Assembly: GCA_900638155.1 (NCBI GenBank)
Contig: LR134495.1
Location: 2,271,739 to 2,335,738, forward strand
Length of the DNA stretch: 64,000 nt
Direction: 5' to 3'
Source: Mannheimia haemolytica
GTDB lineage: Bacteria > Pseudomonadota > Gammaproteobacteria > Enterobacterales > Pasteurellaceae
The notes under the pieces are model-generated. The model had not been told where the DNA came from. It did not search any database and saw nothing but the letters and a program-made list of their open reading frames with translations. This document shows positions 15,516-25,185 of this stretch, piece by piece. Position numbers and translations under genes: made by a program. How positions within the stretch are numbered: position 1 is the stretch's first letter; each line of letters starts with the position of its first letter.

Positions 15516-16550
15516 TTAAAGAATGTGGGTTTGATACCATTGATTAAGTAGAATACCTGCGTTTACCGCCACATTTAAACCACTATTTAACGGATTATTA
15601 AAGGAAAGCTGTACTGTTGTATCTTCTGTGTAAGCCACATCACTTGCCGGAATCTCACTTAATACAAAAACCACCTTTTCCGCCAGCTTAATTTTGGTTA
15701 AAGAAGGGGCTTGCTTATGGCGTGTGAGGTGTACGATTTGATAACCAGCTTGGCGTAGCTGTACCAAAGCAATATGCTTGTTTTTAGTTTCTAACGCCCG
15801 CACAAATTCCAAGCCACCTTCTGCAACACGAGCTGCGGCACTGGAATTTAAACTATCTACATTTTCGGTAATAATGCCTTTCACACCATAGAAAGCACAA
15901 GTTCTGATGATTCCCCCCACATTCTGTGCATTGTTTACGCCATCTAACAACACTAAGCAATCTTGTTTTTTCGGAACTTGTAAATAGCCCTCTAACACAA
16001 ATGAGGCGGCTTTTTTCACCAATAAGCACATATCGCCGTGATGTTCGGTGCCGGTAACACGCTCCATCTCTTCACGGTCAATAACGTGATAGGCTTTTTT
16101 GTTCTGAGCCAAATAGCTCATTAAATCGCCTAATTTTTTGGCTCCTTCCACTGTTGCCCATAAACGCACAATAGATTCAGGACGCTGTTGGAACAAGCTG
16201 ATACAAGCATTTTCGCCATAGATTTTCATCTCTTCCAAACGATTTTTCTTAATTTTCTCGGGCGCTCGTGGTGAAAGTGGGCCGGTTTTCTTCTGTTTAA
16301 CTGAGCTATTCCCACCTTTTACCCAAATTTGCACGCTCCCCTCACCGCTGGCTTTTTTGCCTTCGGTTGGATAAATCTGTTCCGTGCTTGAATAAGTCTC
16401 TTCACGCTTAAAATGTAGCTTATGCGGTCTGTCACTTTTACCTTCATTTCCTCGCATTTTGCCTTTATCTGAAAAACGGCGAGAACGCTCATCTGAACGG
16501 CGTTCTTCTCTTTGTTTAAAACGAGGTTGATTATTTTCTTTAAATTGCAT
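15516..16550 (-). CDS. SpoU-family RNA 2'-O-methyltransferase, YfiF-like
   Basis: 344 residues. The first hundred are strongly basic and low in complexity (RFKQREERRSDERSRRF), a likely RNA-binding tail. Then a SpoU substrate-binding domain (KIYGENACISLFQQRPESIV) and the knotted SAM-binding domain: LVLLDGVNNAQNVGGIIRTC, NSSAAARVAEGGLEFV, VFVLSEI, LNSGLNVAVNAGILL. The architecture matches E. coli YfiF (also called TrmG in some work). Target RNA cannot be read from sequence. Operon with nadK. Confidence 0.85.
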   Translation of the reverse strand: MQFKENNQPRFKQREERRSDERSRRFSDKGKMRGNEGKSDRPHKLHFKREETYSSTEQIYPTEGKKASGEGSVQIWVKGGNSSVKQKKTGPLSPRAPEKIKKNRLEEMKIYGENACISLFQQRPESIVRLWATVEGAKKLGDLMSYLAQNKKAYHVIDREEMERVTGTEHHGDMCLLVKKAASFVLEGYLQVPKKQDCLVLLDGVNNAQNVGGIIRTCAFYGVKGIITENVDSLNSSAAARVAEGGLEFVRALETKNKHIALVQLRQAGYQIVHLTRHKQAPSLTKIKLAEKVVFVLSEIPASDVAYTEDTTVQLSFNNPLNSGLNVAVNAGILLNQWYQTHIL

Positions 16551-16604
16551 TTTTAGTACCTAAATGGGTGGCTTGAATGGGGGCTATTATAACGAATCCA
16601 AACT

Positions 16605-16662
16605 ACAAGCGGTTAGAAAAAGCCATTTTTTTGTAAAATTTTTCACAGATTAGACCGCTTGT
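16605..16662. repeat. Inverted USS pair in divergent spacer
   Basis: ACAAGCGGT at 16605 and ACCGCTTGT ending 16662. Unlike most other pairs here it lies upstream of both genes (yfiF-like and suhB diverge), so a terminator role for them is unlikely. Confidence 0.6.
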
Positions 16663-16730
16663 TGTTTCTTTATTTCGCTACATTCTTTATAATTCGTGCT
16701 TTGTTATGTTCTTTAAAATCTGGTGGAAAT

Positions 16731-17543
16731 ATGAACCCAATGTTAAACATTGCTATTCGTGCTGCACGAAAAGCAGGCAATATTATTGCCAAAGGCTATG
16801 AACAATCGCCTCAAGATACACAAGTTTTACAAAAAAATACGAATGATTATGTCACTGAAATTGATAAAGCAGCGGAAGCGGCAATTATTGATGTGATCCG
16901 TAAATCTTACCCTGAACATTCAATCGTGACCGAAGAGTCCGGCGTGTTAAACGGTAGCAATGAAAATGTACAATGGGTGATCGATCCATTAGATGGTACA
17001 ACCAATTTCGTAAAACGCTTACCTCATTTTGCTGTCTCGATTGCCGTGCGTGAAAACGGACGTACGACAGTAGGGGTAGTTTATGATCCTATCCGCAACG
17101 AGCTTTTCACTGCGGTGCGTGGCGAAGGGGCTAAATTGAACGAGTTCCGTTTACGCATTGATGCAGAACGCCGTGATTTAAAAGGCACTGTGATTGCAAC
17201 CGGTTTTCCTTTCAAAGTCATCAGACATCGTGATGCACATTTAAATATGCTTGAAAGCTTAATGAATAACGGCGTAGCTGATTTCCGCCGTACCGGTTCT
17301 GCCGCTTTAGATCTTGCCTATGTTGCAGCAGGTCGTGTTGATGGCTTCTTTGAAATCGGCTTAAAACCGTGGGATTTCGCAGCCGGTGAACTCATTGCCC
17401 GTGAAGCCGGTGCGATTGTGACTAACTTTGTTGGCGGAACAGACTACTTGAAAACAGGTAATCTGGTTGTTGGTAATGGCCGTGTGGTTAAAGAAATTTT
17501 AAATAGCATTCAGCCTACTTTGACCGAAGAACTCAAAGCTTAA
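16731..17543 (+). CDS. suhB: Inositol-1-monophosphatase family protein SuhB
   Basis: 270 residues from ATG 16731, which matches the E. coli start (MNPMLNIAIRAARKAG); the longer frame reaches back into a USS pair. Metal and substrate residues are in TEESG, VIDPLDGTTNFVKRLPHF and KPWDFAAGELIAREAG. The enzyme hydrolyses inositol phosphate, but SuhB's important bacterial role is in rRNA antitermination complexes with Nus factors. Followed 44 bases later by dxs on the same strand. Confidence 0.95.
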   Translation: MNPMLNIAIRAARKAGNIIAKGYEQSPQDTQVLQKNTNDYVTEIDKAAEAAIIDVIRKSYPEHSIVTEESGVLNGSNENVQWVIDPLDGTTNFVKRLPHFAVSIAVRENGRTTVGVVYDPIRNELFTAVRGEGAKLNEFRLRIDAERRDLKGTVIATGFPFKVIRHRDAHLNMLESLMNNGVADFRRTGSAALDLAYVAAGRVDGFFEIGLKPWDFAAGELIAREAGAIVTNFVGGTDYLKTGNLVVGNGRVVKEILNSIQPTLTEELKA

Positions 17544-17587
17544 TTTAATATCATCTATTATTTGATGGTTGTGGGTAATAAAACATT

Positions 17588-19441
17588 ATGGAAAAGAAGT
17601 ATCCTCTGTTAAGCGAAATCAACTCACCGGAAGATTTACGTTTACTTTCTAAAGACCAGCTTCAAACCGTAGTTGATGAACTGCGAGCCTATTTATTGGA
17701 ATCAGTCAGTCAAACTAGCGGACATTTAGCCTCTGGCTTAGGGGTAGTGGAGCTTACGGTAGCTTTGCATTATGTTTATCAAACGCCTTTCGACCAATTA
17801 ATTTGGGACGTTGGTCATCAAGCTTACCCACATAAAATCCTTACTGGACGTCGGGATCAAATGCACACTATTCGCCAAAAAGATGGTATTCACCCCTTCC
17901 CTTGGCGTGAAGAAAGCCCTTACGATGTATTAAGCGTTGGGCATTCTTCCACTTCGATCAGTGCCGGTCTTGGCATTGCAGTAGCGGCAGAAAAAGAAAA
18001 TGCCGGACGTAAAACCGTCTGTGTAATCGGTGATGGTGCAATCACTGCCGGAATGGCATTTGAAGCATTAAACCACGCAGGTGCATTGCATACCGATATG
18101 TTGGTTATCTTAAATGATAATGAAATGTCAATCTCTGAAAATGTCGGGGCATTAAACAACCACCTTGCCCGCATTTTTTCTGGTTCGCTCTATACTTCAG
18201 TGCGTGACGGCAGTAAGAAAATTTTAGATAAAGTGCCTACCATCAAAAACTTTATGAAAAAAAGCGAAGAGCATATGAAAGGGGTGATTTTCTCCCCTGA
18301 AAGCACTTTATTTGAAGAGTTAGGCTTTAATTATATCGGCCCGATTGATGGGCATAATATTGACGAGTTAGTCAAAACCTTGAGCAATATGCGTGAGCTG
18401 AAAGGCCCGCAATTTCTGCATATTCGTACGAAAAAAGGCAAAGGCTACACACCAGCAGAAAATGATCCGATTGGCTACCACGGCGTACCTAAATTTGACC
18501 CAACCATCAATGAATTACCGAAATCAGCCGCTCCGCCAACATACTCGAATATTTTTGGCGATTGGTTATGCGAAATGGCAGAGCGTGATCCGAAAATTAT
18601 CGGCATTACGCCAGCAATGCGTGAAGGCTCGGGAATGGTGGAGTTTTCCAAACGTTTCCCAGAGCAATATTTTGATGTAGCGATTGCCGAACAACATGCA
18701 GTGACTTTCGGGGCAGGCTTAGCGATCGCAGGCTATAAACCGGTGGTCGCAATTTATTCTAGTTTCTTACAGCGAGCTTATGACCAATTAATTCATGATG
18801 TCGCCATTCAGAACTTGCCGGTGATCTTTGCGATTGACCGTGCCGGAATTGTCGGTGCGGACGGACAAACCCACCAAGGTGCATTTGATTTAAGCTTTAT
18901 GCGTTGTATTCCCAATATGACCATTATGGCGCCGAGCGATGAAAATGAAATGCGACAGATGCTTTATACCGCTTACACGCTGAATACGCCAAGTGCCATT
19001 CGCTATCCTCGTGGCAATGCTAAAGGGGTAAAACTTGAGCCAATGCAAGGACTTGAAGTAGGTAAAGGAAACATTATTCGTGAAGGCAAAAAAGTTGCCA
19101 TTTTGAATTTTGGTGCTTTGCTTGATGAGGCAAAAATTGTGGCTGAAAAACATAACTACACTTTGGTAGATATGCGTTTCATTAAACCATTAGATGAAGC
19201 ATTACTTCAAAAAGTGGTGGATTCACACGAGTTGTTAGTTACGCTTGAAGAAAATGCTATTCAAGGTGGTGCAGGTAGTTTTGTGAATGAATATTTGCAA
19301 AATATCGGCAAAATCAAACCGCTTGTAATGCTTGGTATTCCTGACTTTTTCGTTCCCCAATCTACTCAAGCTGAAGCTTATGCCGATCTTGGATTAGATG
19401 CCCAAGGCATTGAAGCAAAAATTCAAAAATTCGATATTTAA
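17588..19441 (+). CDS. dxs: 1-deoxy-D-xylulose-5-phosphate synthase
   Basis: 617 residues, full length. Condenses pyruvate and glyceraldehyde-3-phosphate with thiamine diphosphate, the first step of the MEP isoprenoid route. Seen: [16 protein letters not shown], the TPP motif [27 protein letters not shown], and the transketolase-like [16 protein letters not shown] and [15 protein letters not shown]. The E. coli neighbours xseB and ispA are absent; suhB is upstream instead. An uptake core (CCGCTTGTAA) lies within the 3' coding part. Confidence 0.97.
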   Translation: MEKKYPLLSEINSPEDLRLLSKDQLQTVVDELRAYLLESVSQTSGHLASGLGVVELTVALHYVYQTPFDQLIWDVGHQAYPHKILTGRRDQMHTIRQKDGIHPFPWREESPYDVLSVGHSSTSISAGLGIAVAAEKENAGRKTVCVIGDGAITAGMAFEALNHAGALHTDMLVILNDNEMSISENVGALNNHLARIFSGSLYTSVRDGSKKILDKVPTIKNFMKKSEEHMKGVIFSPESTLFEELGFNYIGPIDGHNIDELVKTLSNMRELKGPQFLHIRTKKGKGYTPAENDPIGYHGVPKFDPTINELPKSAAPPTYSNIFGDWLCEMAERDPKIIGITPAMREGSGMVEFSKRFPEQYFDVAIAEQHAVTFGAGLAIAGYKPVVAIYSSFLQRAYDQLIHDVAIQNLPVIFAIDRAGIVGADGQTHQGAFDLSFMRCIPNMTIMAPSDENEMRQMLYTAYTLNTPSAIRYPRGNAKGVKLEPMQGLEVGKGNIIREGKKVAILNFGALLDEAKIVAEKHNYTLVDMRFIKPLDEALLQKVVDSHELLVTLEENAIQGGAGSFVNEYLQNIGKIKPLVMLGIPDFFVPQSTQAEAYADLGLDAQGIEAKIQKFDI

Positions 19442-19445
19442 CTTT

Positions 19446-19485
19446 AAAAAGTCCCTTTGATTGATACAGAACAAAGGGATTTTTT
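19446..19485 (+). terminator. Terminator after dxs
   Basis: TCCCTTTG / CAAAGGGA stem with flanking A and T runs, beginning 5 bases beyond the stop. Confidence 0.85.
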
Positions 19486-19626
19486 GATGAACCTCACATT
19501 TTCAGTAAATTATTCACACAAATCTAACAATTCGTTTTACTTTATCCTCACTCCTCACTTACAATGGCACGCCTTTAGCAGTTCTGCTAAAAATGATCAT
19601 TTATCTCAATTTATAGGATTTCTACT

Positions 19627-21213
19627 ATGTTGTGGTTCTTTTTCTGTGTAGCGGTACTTGTACTTGGCTACTTCACTTACGGAAAAATCATTGAAAAGAT
19701 TTTCGTGATTAATCCGAAAAAAACAACGCCAGCGTATTCAATGAATGACGGTGTTGACTATATGCCAATGTCTAAAACAAAGATTTGGCTAATTCAGTTA
19801 TTAAATATCGCCGGTACAGGCCCTATTTTTGGACCAATACTTGGTGCCTTATACGGACCAGTTGCGATGCTTTGGATTGTGTTTGGCTGTATTTTTGCCG
19901 GTGCAGTACACGATTACTTCTGCGGTATGCTAAGTATCCGTAATGGTGGAGCAACAATGCCAAACCTTGCAGGTAAATTCTTAGGACGTCCGGTAAAATT
20001 ATTCATCAACGTTATGTCATTAATTCTACTTTTATTAGTAGGAGTGGTATTCGTTGCAAGTCCGGCTCAATTACTCTCTACCATCACTATGGATATTGCC
20101 GGTGCAACCCAAAGTGCAATGGAATTAGGTGATGTGGAAGCCGTAAAAGAAGCGGTTGCAGCAGGTGGCGTTACCGTTTGGGGTATGGATAAAGCAACCG
20201 TTATCTCAGTCTGGACGTTAATCATTTTTGCTTACTATATTTTAGCAACATTACTTCCGGTAGATAAAATCATTGGTCGCATCTATCCATTCTTTGGTGC
20301 ATTATTGCTCTTTATGTCTGTGGGTATGGTTTACGGGTTGGTTTCTGCACACTTAAGTGTTACAGATCCAATTGACTTCTTCCGTACAGTGAATGCAGAC
20401 GGTCAAGGCTTAACTTGGGAAAAATTCACTCAAAACTTCCAAGTAAAAGGTGATGTTCCAATTTGGCCATTATTATTCTTAACCATTTCTTGTGGTGCAT
20501 TATCGGGCTTCCACGCAACACAAACTCCATTAATGGCTCGTTGTGCTCAAAATGAAAGCGAAGGTCGTTTCATTTTCTATGGTGCAATGATTACAGAAGG
20601 TGTGATTGCGTTAGTATGGTGTATGGTTGGTCTTTCATTCTATGAAAACCCACAAGCATTACAAGATGCGATTTCTGCCGGCTCACCGTCTAAAGTGGTG
20701 TATGACAGCTCATTACACTTCTTGGGCTTTATCGGTGGTATTTTTGCGGTATTAGGTGTGGTGATATTACCTATCACTTCTGGTGACACCGCATTCCGTG
20801 CTGCACGTTTACAATTAGCAGAAATCTTCGGTTTGGAACAACGTACTTTAGTTAAACGTTTATACATTGCTATTCCATTATTCGTGCTTGGTTACCTTGT
20901 GTCAAAAATCGACTTCAGCGTATTGTGGCGTTACTTCACTTGGGCAAACCAAATGACTGCAATGGTTATGTTATGGACTGCCGCAGGTTACTTATACCGC
21001 TATAAAAAATTCCACTGGGTATGCTCGATTCCTGCATGGTTTATCACTACCGTGTGTGCAACTTACCTTGCGAACAACAAAATCGGCTTCGGTTTAGATT
21101 ATGAATTATCAGTTTATATCGGTTTTGCGATTACGGTAGTTTGTGTTATTTGTTTCTTTGCTTTCCTCAAGCCATCTGAGGCTCGAGATGAAGATGCTTA
21201 TGTAACAAACTAA
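19627..21213 (+). CDS. CstA-family peptide/pyruvate transporter (short form)
   Basis: 528 residues with around a dozen membrane helices. CstA marks: KKTTPAYSMNDGVDYMPM, LNIAGTGPIFGPILGALYGPVAMLWIV, FCGMLSIRNGGATMP, LSGFHATQTPLMARCAQNE and VILPITSGDTAFRAARL. E. coli CstA and BtsT are about 700 residues; this is the shorter version without the extra C-terminal helices, a subfamily found in many bacteria, not a truncation (frame and end are clean). Members import peptides or pyruvate when carbon is short. Single gene between two terminators. Confidence 0.88.
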   Translation: MLWFFFCVAVLVLGYFTYGKIIEKIFVINPKKTTPAYSMNDGVDYMPMSKTKIWLIQLLNIAGTGPIFGPILGALYGPVAMLWIVFGCIFAGAVHDYFCGMLSIRNGGATMPNLAGKFLGRPVKLFINVMSLILLLLVGVVFVASPAQLLSTITMDIAGATQSAMELGDVEAVKEAVAAGGVTVWGMDKATVISVWTLIIFAYYILATLLPVDKIIGRIYPFFGALLLFMSVGMVYGLVSAHLSVTDPIDFFRTVNADGQGLTWEKFTQNFQVKGDVPIWPLLFLTISCGALSGFHATQTPLMARCAQNESEGRFIFYGAMITEGVIALVWCMVGLSFYENPQALQDAISAGSPSKVVYDSSLHFLGFIGGIFAVLGVVILPITSGDTAFRAARLQLAEIFGLEQRTLVKRLYIAIPLFVLGYLVSKIDFSVLWRYFTWANQMTAMVMLWTAAGYLYRYKKFHWVCSIPAWFITTVCATYLANNKIGFGLDYELSVYIGFAITVVCVICFFAFLKPSEARDEDAYVTN

Positions 21214-21231
21214 TCGCTTGCGTAAAGTGCT

Positions 21232-21264
21232 AAAAATGGGGACAATTTAGTCCCCATTTTTATT
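21232..21264 (+). terminator. Terminator after cstA
   Basis: AAAAATGGGGA / TCCCCATTTTT perfect 11-bp stem, ending only 9 bases before the next start codon. Confidence 0.88.
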
Positions 21265-21273
21265 GGTTTTATT

Positions 21274-22068
21274 ATGCAGTTTTTTGACACCCATACTCAC
21301 CTTGATTATCTTGCGGAAAGCCTAAATTTAAGTATTCCAAAATTGGTTGAGAATGCTAAACAACATCAGGTTGAACGCATTCTCATTGTTTCCGTATTTG
21401 CAAAAAATTTTGCAAAAGTGACCGCTTGTGCCAAGCAAAAACCGGAAAACTTGGTGTATGGATTAGGACTGCACCCACTCTATATTCAACAGCATCAAGA
21501 GCAAGATCTAATCTTATTGGAAAATTTGTTAAGCCAGCGAGATCCGCAATGTACCGCAGTGGGTGAAATCGGTTTAGAAAAAGCGGTAGCTGAAGTTTGC
21601 ACGCCATCGCTATGGAATAAGCAATGCGACTTTTTAGAAGCACAACTTGCGTTAGCGAAACGGTTTAATCTACCGGTAAACCTGCATTCACGCAAAAGCC
21701 ACGATCAACTTTTTGTGTTTCTCAAAAAAGCCCAGCTCACAAAAACCGGTGTAGTGCACGGTTTTGCCGGTAGTTATGAACAGGCTAAGCGTTTTGTCGA
21801 TCTCGGTTATAAAATTGGTGTCGGGGGAACAATTACCTATGAACGTGCGAACAAAACACGTGAGGCGATCCGAAAATTGCCGCTAGACAGTTTGTTGTTG
21901 GAAACCGATTCCCCTGATATGCCGGTGTTTGGCTTTCAAGGGCAGCCAAACCGACCGGAACGGCTTTTAGTGAGTTTTAATAGCCTATGTGAATTAAGAA
22001 CAGAATCACCAAATATGATTGCAGAAACCATTTGGCAGAATAGTGAGCGGTTATTTTTTTACGCTTGA
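21274..22068 (+). CDS. TatD-family metal-dependent hydrolase, YjjV-like
   Basis: 264 residues. Metal ligands are in the opening DTHTHLDYLAE, in AVGEIGLE, in PVNLHSRKSHDQL (in place of the more common HxR), VVHGFAGSYEQA and LLLETDSPDMP. TatD-type proteins act as DNases or phosphoesterases. The length and wording are nearest YjjV. Its last 10 bases overlap the end of the convergent BPL_N gene, so no terminator separates them. Confidence 0.88.
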   Translation: MQFFDTHTHLDYLAESLNLSIPKLVENAKQHQVERILIVSVFAKNFAKVTACAKQKPENLVYGLGLHPLYIQQHQEQDLILLENLLSQRDPQCTAVGEIGLEKAVAEVCTPSLWNKQCDFLEAQLALAKRFNLPVNLHSRKSHDQLFVFLKKAQLTKTGVVHGFAGSYEQAKRFVDLGYKIGVGGTITYERANKTREAIRKLPLDSLLLETDSPDMPVFGFQGQPNRPERLLVSFNSLCELRTESPNMIAETIWQNSERLFFYA

Positions 22069-22817
22069 TTTAGTTGTTGTTTTAGATGTCGCCAAATTTG
22101 CGAGCCATAATTTACATTAAAATTAGAGCAAATTGCTTCTTCTTGTGTTTTTATGTCAAGATTTTCACAGCAATTTACAATTTTTTGCCAATAAACGACC
22201 GCTTGTAATTCAAAATGTACACCCGACAACAGATAATAACCTCGCCCTAGCTCTCCCTCTATCATTGCTACTGAGCCATCAGGATAATAAGCCAACGGGT
22301 TATAAATCACTGTTGTTGAATTTGGTTCAAAACAGCAACCACCGTGATAATAAAACGGCGTTTTTCCACCCTCTGCAAGTGTTACTTCAACTATCGCTTT
22401 GCTACCAATGTTTTCATCGTAAAGTTGCCCGTTGGTAAACTGCGGCAGGCTGCCTTTCGCAATGCCATTAAATAAAGCTAGTTCTCGATTGCCATTTACG
22501 CTATAGTCACGCCCTACAAAATTCAATTCAGCACAGCCATAATAAGCTCCGGCACAGATACCGAGATAAGCTCCACCTTGTTCAATAAATTGGCGGATTC
22601 TACGATTGCCTTCTCCGTTTAATTTTTTGCAGTAAGGTAAATCGGCTCCACCGGGCATGATTAATAAACAGCCATCGGAAAACTTGCTTTGAATAATTTG
22701 TTTGGCATTGATGAGATAAGCCGGACGCTGTAAATGCTGTTTTACTGCCAATAACAGTGATTGAACACCAATTTCACTGCTACCTTCATCACAATAAATA
22801 TAAACTGGTTTTACCAT
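22059..22817 (-). CDS. BPL_N-domain protein (biotin-protein-ligase N-terminal, glutamine-amidotransferase-like)
   Basis: 252 residues. A class I amidotransferase-like fold: LIMPGGADLPY, then the nucleophile elbow GGAYLGICAGAYYG, then FYYHGGCCFEP and YYLLSGVHFELQ near the end. It resembles PF09825, the domain in front of eukaryotic holocarboxylase synthase, but stands alone with no ligase part. It diverges from bioY, and the shared biotin theme suggests a job in biotin handling; the reaction is unknown. The usual catalytic His-x-Glu of amidotransferases seems to be HFE (GVHFEL). Confidence 0.75.
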   Translation of the reverse strand: MVKPVYIYCDEGSSEIGVQSLLLAVKQHLQRPAYLINAKQIIQSKFSDGCLLIMPGGADLPYCKKLNGEGNRRIRQFIEQGGAYLGICAGAYYGCAELNFVGRDYSVNGNRELALFNGIAKGSLPQFTNGQLYDENIGSKAIVEVTLAEGGKTPFYYHGGCCFEPNSTTVIYNPLAYYPDGSVAMIEGELGRGYYLLSGVHFELQAVVYWQKIVNCCENLDIKTQEEAICSNFNVNYGSQIWRHLKQQLNQA

Positions 22818-22897
22818 TTTAAATTCACTCTTACCCTAAAAGACATCTTCCTATATAATCGGTTGAGAATATTTTAACCATATTAAAGGAGAGGATT

Positions 22898-23464
22898 ATG
22901 TTCACTACGCAATTAATTCAAACTAAACGTTGGCTAGAAGCCAATAGTATAACTACATTTTGGTTGAAAACTTTTATTGGAGCAACACTGCTTGCTATTT
23001 TTGCACAAATTTCTGTGCCGATGTACCCTGTACCCATTACAGGGCAAACACTTGCTTTAACTGTGGTTGGTTTTGCAATGGGTCGTAAAGCCGCAACTGC
23101 TGCAGTATTACTTTATCTTTTTGAAGGGGCGATTGGTTTACCTGTCTTTGCCGGCGGTGCTTCAGGTTTCCATCATTTCTTTGGTCCAACAGGCGGATAC
23201 TTATTAGGCTATATTCCAACCGCCTATTTCTTAGGCTATTATAGCGATAAAGGCGTATTAAACTCTTTTTGGAAAAGTTTATTTGTCGCCTTAATTGCAA
23301 GTGTGATCACCTTTGCTTTCGGCTTGGCTCAACTTTCTTTCTTTGTACCAGAAGGCACTGTATTACAAGCGGGCTTATATCCATTTATTTTAGGTGGTGT
23401 GCTTAAAGCACTCCTAGCGAGTGTTTTGGTTAGCCCAAGCTACAAATTCTTCTCGAAACTCTAA
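22898..23464 (+). CDS. bioY: Biotin transporter BioY
   Basis: 188 residues, about six helices; the substrate-binding S component of a biotin ECF transporter. Seen: FAQISVPMYPVPITGQTLALTVVG (first twenty residues diagnostic), GLPVFAGGASGFHHFFGPTGGYLLGY and GLYPFILGGVLKALLAS. No EcfA or EcfT genes are next to it, so it works alone or with shared modules elsewhere. GGAGAGG precedes the start. A TATAAT box at 22854-22859 is a plausible -10; GGTT-N11-AACC after it is a weak candidate operator. Confidence 0.95.
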   Translation: MFTTQLIQTKRWLEANSITTFWLKTFIGATLLAIFAQISVPMYPVPITGQTLALTVVGFAMGRKAATAAVLLYLFEGAIGLPVFAGGASGFHHFFGPTGGYLLGYIPTAYFLGYYSDKGVLNSFWKSLFVALIASVITFAFGLAQLSFFVPEGTVLQAGLYPFILGGVLKALLASVLVSPSYKFFSKL

Positions 23465-23471
23465 TCTTTCT

Positions 23472-23499
23472 AAAGGCTTTGTTACGGCAAAGCCTTTTT
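23472..23499 (+). terminator. Terminator after bioY
   Basis: AAAGGCTTT / AAAGCCTTT stem around GTTACGGC, followed by T residues. Confidence 0.85.
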
Positions 23500-23667
23500 C
23501 AATTCTGATTGCTCTATTTTTTACTACATTTCAAAATCACCTTCATTTGATTTTTTAATCAAAATAGCCAAAAGTTATTTTCTCAACGCTAATAATAACT
23601 TTTTTGCCTAAAAGGTATTAAATCGGTACAATGATTTAATACTGGCAGAATGTTTGAAGGAGCATTG

Positions 23668-25017
23668 ATGAATAGCACTAAATTTTACTCCCTTTATTCA
23701 GGTATCTTTTTTCTGTTTTTCGGCTACGGTTTATTTCTCAATTCAGCAGGAATTAAGCTTGCCGAAATGGGGGTAACGGATATCATCATCGGTTTACTTA
23801 ACGCTGCTTTCTTTATTGGGGCGGCATTAAGCACCATTTTTGCCCACCGTATTGTGTCAAGTGTCGGGCATATCCGCTCATTTAGTGTATTCTGTGCCGT
23901 TTTTGCTATTGCCGCCCTCAGTCATATGATGGTGGATACTTTGTGGATTTGGGGCGTATTACGCATTATTTTGGGCTTCTGTCATTATAGTTTACTGCTT
24001 TTGGTCGAAAGTTGGTTAAGCGAAAAAACCAATGTCGATACCAGAGGCAAAGTGCTTGCGACCTATAATATCATCTTTTATCTTGCCTTTATTTTAGGCG
24101 TGAGTTTATTAAGTTTAGAACTCAGTAGCCGAAACATTTTTACCTTATCCACCATTTTAGTGGTGATGTCGATGATCCCAATCGCTTTAACTAAAATGGT
24201 TCAACCTGATATTCCGAGCCGTGAACGCATTAGCATTCCTAAACTATTTGCAATTTCGCCGTTAGCCTTAGTAACCAGTTTTATTAGCGGAATGTTAGTA
24301 AATGGCTTTTTTACAATGGTGTCGGTTTTTCTACTGAAGTTTAGCTTTTCATTAAGTGAAATCTCTCTTTATTTGATGATCTCGATGATCGGCGGTTTTA
24401 TCAGTCAAATGCCAATGGCGATATTATCGAACCGTATTGGCAGACGTAACGCCATTTTAGTCTGTTCTGTAATCGCCACTTTAACCGCACTTGCCGGATT
24501 ATTTGCAATTTTCCAAGAAAATTTGACCGCTTGGGGACAGTATATTATCGCCTTTTTCTTTGGCTGTAGTCTGTTTAGCTTATATGCGTTGAGTATTGCC
24601 CGTGCCAACGATGAATTGCCGAATAATATGAACACAGTTGAAGTAAGCAGAGGTTTACTGTTTTGCTATGGTGTGGGGGCGTTAGTTGCTCCACCGCTTA
24701 TCGGGTTTGCGATGAGCCTTTCCGCTGAATATGGCTTTTATGCACTTTTTGGACTGTTCTCACTTAGTTTATTTATTTGTGCTTTCCGCACTAAATCAAT
24801 CCCGAAAGCGGAACGAGCAGAGATGCAATACGCTACCCCAATTGCCACCGCAAGCCCGCTTGAAGAAATTGAAACAGTTGAGGAAGAACTTATTCCGTTT
24901 GATGAAGAGGCGGTGCAAGAATATCAAGCTCAACTTGAAACATTTGAAGAAGAGCCACAAACAGAAAATGAAAATATTGAGCTTGATGAAAAAACCGCTG
25001 AAAACAGCAAAGTTTAA
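23668..25017 (+). CDS. MFS transporter, YcaD-like
   Basis: 449 residues from ATG 23668, preceded by AAGGAG; the earlier in-frame ATG at 23650 lacks such a site. Twelve hydrophobic segments and MFS signatures (HRIVSSVGHIRSF after helix 2; LSNRIGRRNAILV between the halves). The last 60 residues are a hydrophilic, glutamate-rich tail (EEIETVEEELIPFDEEAVQ), unusual for the group and presumably cytoplasmic. Substrate unknown; YcaD/YfkF-like drug or metabolite exporters are nearest by eye. The gene is monocistronic, after a terminator and ahead of the thrS leader. Confidence 0.75.
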   Translation: MNSTKFYSLYSGIFFLFFGYGLFLNSAGIKLAEMGVTDIIIGLLNAAFFIGAALSTIFAHRIVSSVGHIRSFSVFCAVFAIAALSHMMVDTLWIWGVLRIILGFCHYSLLLLVESWLSEKTNVDTRGKVLATYNIIFYLAFILGVSLLSLELSSRNIFTLSTILVVMSMIPIALTKMVQPDIPSRERISIPKLFAISPLALVTSFISGMLVNGFFTMVSVFLLKFSFSLSEISLYLMISMIGGFISQMPMAILSNRIGRRNAILVCSVIATLTALAGLFAIFQENLTAWGQYIIAFFFGCSLFSLYALSIARANDELPNNMNTVEVSRGLLFCYGVGALVAPPLIGFAMSLSAEYGFYALFGLFSLSLFICAFRTKSIPKAERAEMQYATPIATASPLEEIETVEEELIPFDEEAVQEYQAQLETFEEEPQTENENIELDEKTAENSKV

Positions 25018-25032
25018 TTTTTCTTTGTTTTA

Positions 25033-25129
25033 TGCTAGAATTTCTGTGCTTTTATTCCCCACTTGTAAGGGAAATAATAAGCAAATTGCAAAATTTTAAT
25101 CAAAAAAGACCGCTTGTAGGCGGTTTTTT
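25033..25129 (+). promoter_or_regulatory. thrS leader: extended -10 promoter followed by a USS hairpin terminator
   Basis: TGCTAGAAT at 25033-25041 is an extended -10 element. Downstream, 25102-25129 forms AAAAAAG-ACCGC-loop-GCGGT-TTTTTT, an intrinsic-terminator shape, 56 bases before thrS. If the promoter fires, the hairpin lies inside the thrS leader and could attenuate; otherwise it simply ends the MFS transcript. Confidence 0.45.
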
Positions 25130-25185
25130 CATTCTCAAACTCAACAAGTAATCTCTCGTATGGATTACCACTGTAAGGATTTATT

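Noticed and set aside
11912..16662. Scattered ACAAGCGGT words as transposon ends or protein operators
   Set aside because: They recur throughout genes and gaps in both orientations and match the known Pasteurellaceae uptake signal.
16659..16730. Extended N-terminus of SuhB
   Set aside because: The extension reaches into the USS pair and is hydrophobic; ATG 16731 gives the family N-terminus.
19627..21213. CstA as a truncated pseudogene because it is short
   Set aside because: Frame, signatures and end are intact; a short CstA subfamily exists, followed here by a proper terminator.
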